Assembly: GCA_900555495.1 (NCBI GenBank)
Contig: USLD01000059.1
Location: 1 to 7,851 of the forward strand
Direction of reading: 5' to 3'
Source: an uncultured Slackia sp.
Lineage (GTDB): Bacteria > Actinomycetota > Coriobacteriia > Coriobacteriales > Eggerthellaceae
DNA length: 7,851 nt
Position numbers and translations under genes: made by a program. Below are positions 6,181 to 7,851 of this stretch, piece after piece (position 1 is the stretch's first letter; each line of letters begins with the position of its first letter). The notes under the pieces were generated by a model. It ran no database searches. It saw nothing but the letters and a program-made list of their open reading frames with translations, and was not told the origin of the DNA.

Positions 6181-6210
6181 GCTTCAAGCTCGCAATACGA
6201 GACTTGAAGC
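6181..6210 (-). other. Strong hairpin in paaK leader (attenuator-like)
   Basis: GCTTCAAG plus CTCG pairs with CGAG plus CTTGAAGC around a 5-base loop, a 12-bp stem with a single bulged base. On the minus strand it starts on the last base of the leader ORF stop codon. It is followed by GCCTCCTTTCCCGTTTTATC, which is pyrimidine-rich but has no direct T-run, so it is not a canonical terminator. A second TTGAAGC (minus strand, 6043-6049), just upstream of the ligase ribosome site, could compete for the left arm. Confidence 0.45.
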
Positions 6211-6278
6211 TAAAGCCATCGACCCGCCGGCGCGATGCGCGCGGCTACGAGGGAAAGGATATGTGCATAAGCCGTCAT
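6210..6278 (-). CDS. Possible 22-residue leader peptide upstream of paaK
   Basis: A short frame starts at ATG 6278, exactly six bases after a TACAAT -10, so its mRNA would be leaderless. The peptide begins MTAYAHILSL, ends AGRWL, and stops with TAG abutting the 12-bp hairpin. Placement of promoter, tiny ORF, stop and hairpin resembles peptide-controlled attenuators. The penultimate Trp codon is notable before an aromatic-acid gene. There is no ribosome site, and short ORFs are common by chance, so translation is unproven. Confidence 0.3.
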   Translation of the reverse strand: MTAYAHILSLVAARIAPAGRWL

Positions 6279-6284
6279 GACGCT

Positions 6285-6312
6285 ATTGTACGATAAAGCG
6301 CGATAGTTGCAA
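6285..6312 (-). promoter_or_regulatory. Internal promoter for paaK and its leader
   Basis: TTGCAA (6307-6312) and TACAAT (6285-6290) on the minus strand, 16 bases apart, match four of six and five of six consensus positions. A start at about 6278 gives a leader of about 258 bases before the ligase ATG. It lies in the iorB-paaK gap, so paaK can be expressed apart from iorAB. Confidence 0.6.
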
Positions 6313-6359
6313 GGGCGAGACGGCATAGCGGGAGCGAACGACCTCTGGCGCGCGTAAAC

Positions 6360-6381
6360 GGGCGTGCGGCGGCGGTCGCCC
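6360..6381 (-). terminator. Weak hairpin after iorB
   Basis: GGGCG (6360-6364) can pair with CGCCC (6377-6381) about 15 bases after the iorB stop, followed on the minus strand only by GTTTACG. It might cause partial termination of iorAB mRNA before the paaK promoter. The stem is short and the loop long, so support is thin. Positions 6313-6359 show nothing else. Confidence 0.2.
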
Positions 6382-6395
6382 CTCGATACCCGGCG

Positions 6396-6986
6396 CTAGG
6401 AAACCGAAGCCGCGGCGGCATCGATCGCCGCTATGTTCATGTCCACGAAACGCGGCTTCACGCACGCACGCACGGCGTCCTTCAATTCATCGAGCGCAAT
6501 GCCGATCGCATCCGTTTCGACGGCGGCCGCGAGCAGCACCATGTTGAGCACCTTGGAGCTGCCCGCTTCGGCCAGAAGCGGCGCCTCGTCGACGATGACG
6601 GTGCGGCCGGGGCGGGCCTGAAGCGCAGCGATCACGGGGGCCGCCTCGTAGACCTCCTTCGAAAGCGATGCGGTCACAGGCTGCACGACGCGAGACGCGC
6701 TTACCAGCACGCCCTCGGGCTTCAACAGATGAGCGATGCGCGCCGCCTCGCCGGGCTCGAAAGCGATCAACGCGTCGGCCTGGCCGGTCGACCGCAGCGG
6801 AGCATGCACTCGTTCGCCGCCGTCGCCCATGCGAACGTGGCTCACCACGCTGCCGCCGCGCTGAGCCATGCCGATCGTCTCGGCCGTGCGCACCTGCCAT
6901 CCGCGATTCTGCGCCGCCTGGGCGAGCACCTTCGCCGCAAGGACGGTTCCCTGCCCGCCGATGCCGGTAAGCACTACGTTTTTCAT
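6396..6986 (-). CDS. iorB: Indolepyruvate:ferredoxin oxidoreductase beta subunit
   Basis: A 196-residue subunit of indolepyruvate:ferredoxin oxidoreductase. With IorA it converts indolepyruvate, and usually phenylpyruvate and hydroxyphenylpyruvate, plus CoA to the aryl-acetyl-CoA, CO2 and reduced ferredoxin. The protein belongs to the pyruvate:ferredoxin oxidoreductase gamma-type domain family. It shows GIGGQG at residues 8-13, followed by VLAAKVLAQAA, the ETIGMAQRGGSVVSHVRMG block (about 41-59), and VLNMVLLAAAVET in the C-terminal half. Length is normal. The ATG at 6986 has AAAGGA six bases upstream; an earlier in-frame start at 7001 lies on that ribosome site and is rejected. It follows iorA by 39 bases and surely shares its mRNA. 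After the stop comes a 375-base gap with the paaK promoter. Confidence 0.93.
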   Translation of the reverse strand: MKNVVLTGIGGQGTVLAAKVLAQAAQNRGWQVRTAETIGMAQRGGSVVSHVRMGDGGERVHAPLRSTGQADALIAFEPGEAARIAHLLKPEGVLVSASRVVQPVTASLSKEVYEAAPVIAALQARPGRTVIVDEAPLLAEAGSSKVLNMVLLAAAVETDAIGIALDELKDAVRACVKPRFVDMNIAAIDAAAASVS

Positions 6987-7025
6987 CGTCGTTCCTTTCA
7001 CGAAAGCGAACCGCGCGAACGAGCC

Positions 7026-7851
7026 CTACGACTTGGCGATGGGCATCTGGATCACGTCGAACGGACACACGCTCGCGCACAGCCCGCATCCGACGCAAAG
7101 CGCCGCGTCGAGCGTGGCGACGGAGCCGTCGAACCCGATAGCAGGACAACCGATGCTCGTGATGCATTTCTTACAGCCCGTGCACGCGTCGGCGTCGATG
7201 ACCGCCGGCGGCTCGGGCGTAGCCAGATCGACGCATGGGGCGCGAAACACCACGGCCGAAACGCCGCGATGCTCGACCGCGCGCGTGACCGCCGCGATCC
7301 CTTCATCGAGGCGATGAGGATTCGCGTGCTCGATGCATTCGACGCCGAGCGCCTCGAGCGCGGCTTCGATCGAAAGCGCCTCGGCCTGCGTCCCCATGAG
7401 CCTGCGGCCCGTGCCGGGATGCGGCTGCCCGCCCGTCATGGCCGTCGTCGAGTTGTCCAGCACGCATATCGTGATGTCATGGCCGTTATACGCCGCATTG
7501 GCGACGCCCGTCAGGCCGCTCGCGAAAAACGTCGAATCGCCCACGAATGCCAGCTGGCGCACGTCGGGTTCGGCCACGCCGAGACCCTGCGCCATCGTGA
7601 TGCCCGCGCCCATACACAGGCAGGTATCGACCGCATCGAGCGGAGCAGCATTGCCCAAGGTATAGCAGCCGATATCGCCGGAGATCACGAAGTCCTTGTG
7701 GCGGGACATCGTGTAGAAGAAACCGCGGTGCGGGCAGCCGGGGCACAGCGCAGGCGGGCGGGACACGGCGGAGACGCCGACATCGACCGTCTCGGCCTTC
7801 CGACCGAAGATGCGCTCCTTCAGAAGCTGCGGATTCAGCTCATAGAGCTTG
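7026..7851 (-). CDS. iorA: Indolepyruvate:ferredoxin oxidoreductase alpha subunit, C-terminal part (cut by window edge)
   Basis: The last 274 residues of the alpha subunit, whose full length is usually around 600. The frame is open to the window edge, and the visible protein starts KLYELNPQLLKERIF; the GTG at 7766 is internal, not a start. The thiamine diphosphate-binding half is present: RPPALCPGCPHRGFF, ISGDIGCYTLG, FVGDSTFFASGLTGVANAAYN and DNSTTAMTGGQPHPGTG. The C-terminus carries two ferredoxin-type [4Fe-4S] motifs: CTGCKKC-x5-CP and CVGCGLCASVCP, the usual IorA arrangement. All thiamine-domain and cluster motifs expected in this part look intact. The N-terminal pyrimidine-binding domain is outside the window. 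It is the upstream partner of iorB, 39 bases apart, in the aryl-pyruvate oxidising module. Confidence 0.95.
   Translation of the reverse strand, partial: KLYELNPQLLKERIFGRKAETVDVGVSAVSRPPALCPGCPHRGFFYTMSRHKDFVISGDIGCYTLGNAAPLDAVDTCLCMGAGITMAQGLGVAEPDVRQLAFVGDSTFFASGLTGVANAAYNGHDITICVLDNSTTAMTGGQPHPGTGRRLMGTQAEALSIEAALEALGVECIEHANPHRLDEGIAAVTRAVEHRGVSAVVFRAPCVDLATPEPPAVIDADACTGCKKCITSIGCPAIGFDGSVATLDAALCVGCGLCASVCPFDVIQMPIAKS

Noticed and set aside
5982..6296. Basic 104-codon plus-strand frame opposite the paaK leader
   Set aside because: No good ribosome site or promoter. It overlaps the ligase start and the leader hairpin, and its Arg/Lys-rich content comes from A- and G-rich sequence.

Overview
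This GC-rich window (about 60% by eye) reads as core metabolism of an anaerobic actinobacterium. The best guess is Coriobacteriia/Eggerthellales, such as a Slackia, Eggerthella or Adlercreutzia relative. The guess rests on high GC, clear Shine-Dalgarno sites, and the pairing of an indolepyruvate:ferredoxin oxidoreductase with a phenylacetate-CoA ligase-like enzyme, an NhaC-type antiporter and a Clostridia-like folate cluster. Taxonomy is inferred, not shown. I see no mobile element, CRISPR array, tRNA, rRNA or prophage gene. 

Layout. Positions 1-1358, minus strand: a folate operon in the order folE, HD-domain hydrolase, folB (cut by the left edge). Positions 1359-1861: a 503-base divergent intergenic region. 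It holds the folE promoter, an orphan pair of overlapping hairpins with an intrinsic terminator (possible small RNA or attenuator, minus strand), an inverted repeat, and the promoter and ribosome site of a dGTPase-type dNTP triphosphohydrolase gene (1862-3091, plus). That gene meets a convergent NhaC-family antiporter gene (3088-4650, minus), and both stop codons lie within one shared CTAG. Positions 4785-7851, minus strand: iorA (cut by the right edge), iorB, then a phenylacetate-CoA ligase-family gene. A 375-base gap separates iorB from the ligase gene. It holds a good promoter, a possible 22-codon leader ORF, a strong hairpin and sequences complementary to the ligase ribosome-binding site. 

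How the genes work together. FolE makes 7,8-dihydroneopterin triphosphate and FolB uses dihydroneopterin. The HD hydrolase encoded between them is well placed to do the dephosphorylation that links the two. IorAB oxidises aryl-pyruvates, made by transamination of Trp, Phe and Tyr, to aryl-acetyl-CoA with reduced ferredoxin. The ligase interconverts aryl-acetates and their CoA thioesters, so the right half looks like an aromatic amino acid fermentation module. The dNTPase and the antiporter are stand-alone housekeeping genes. The most unusual features are regulatory: the ligase leader and the orphan hairpin/terminator between the dNTPase gene and folE.
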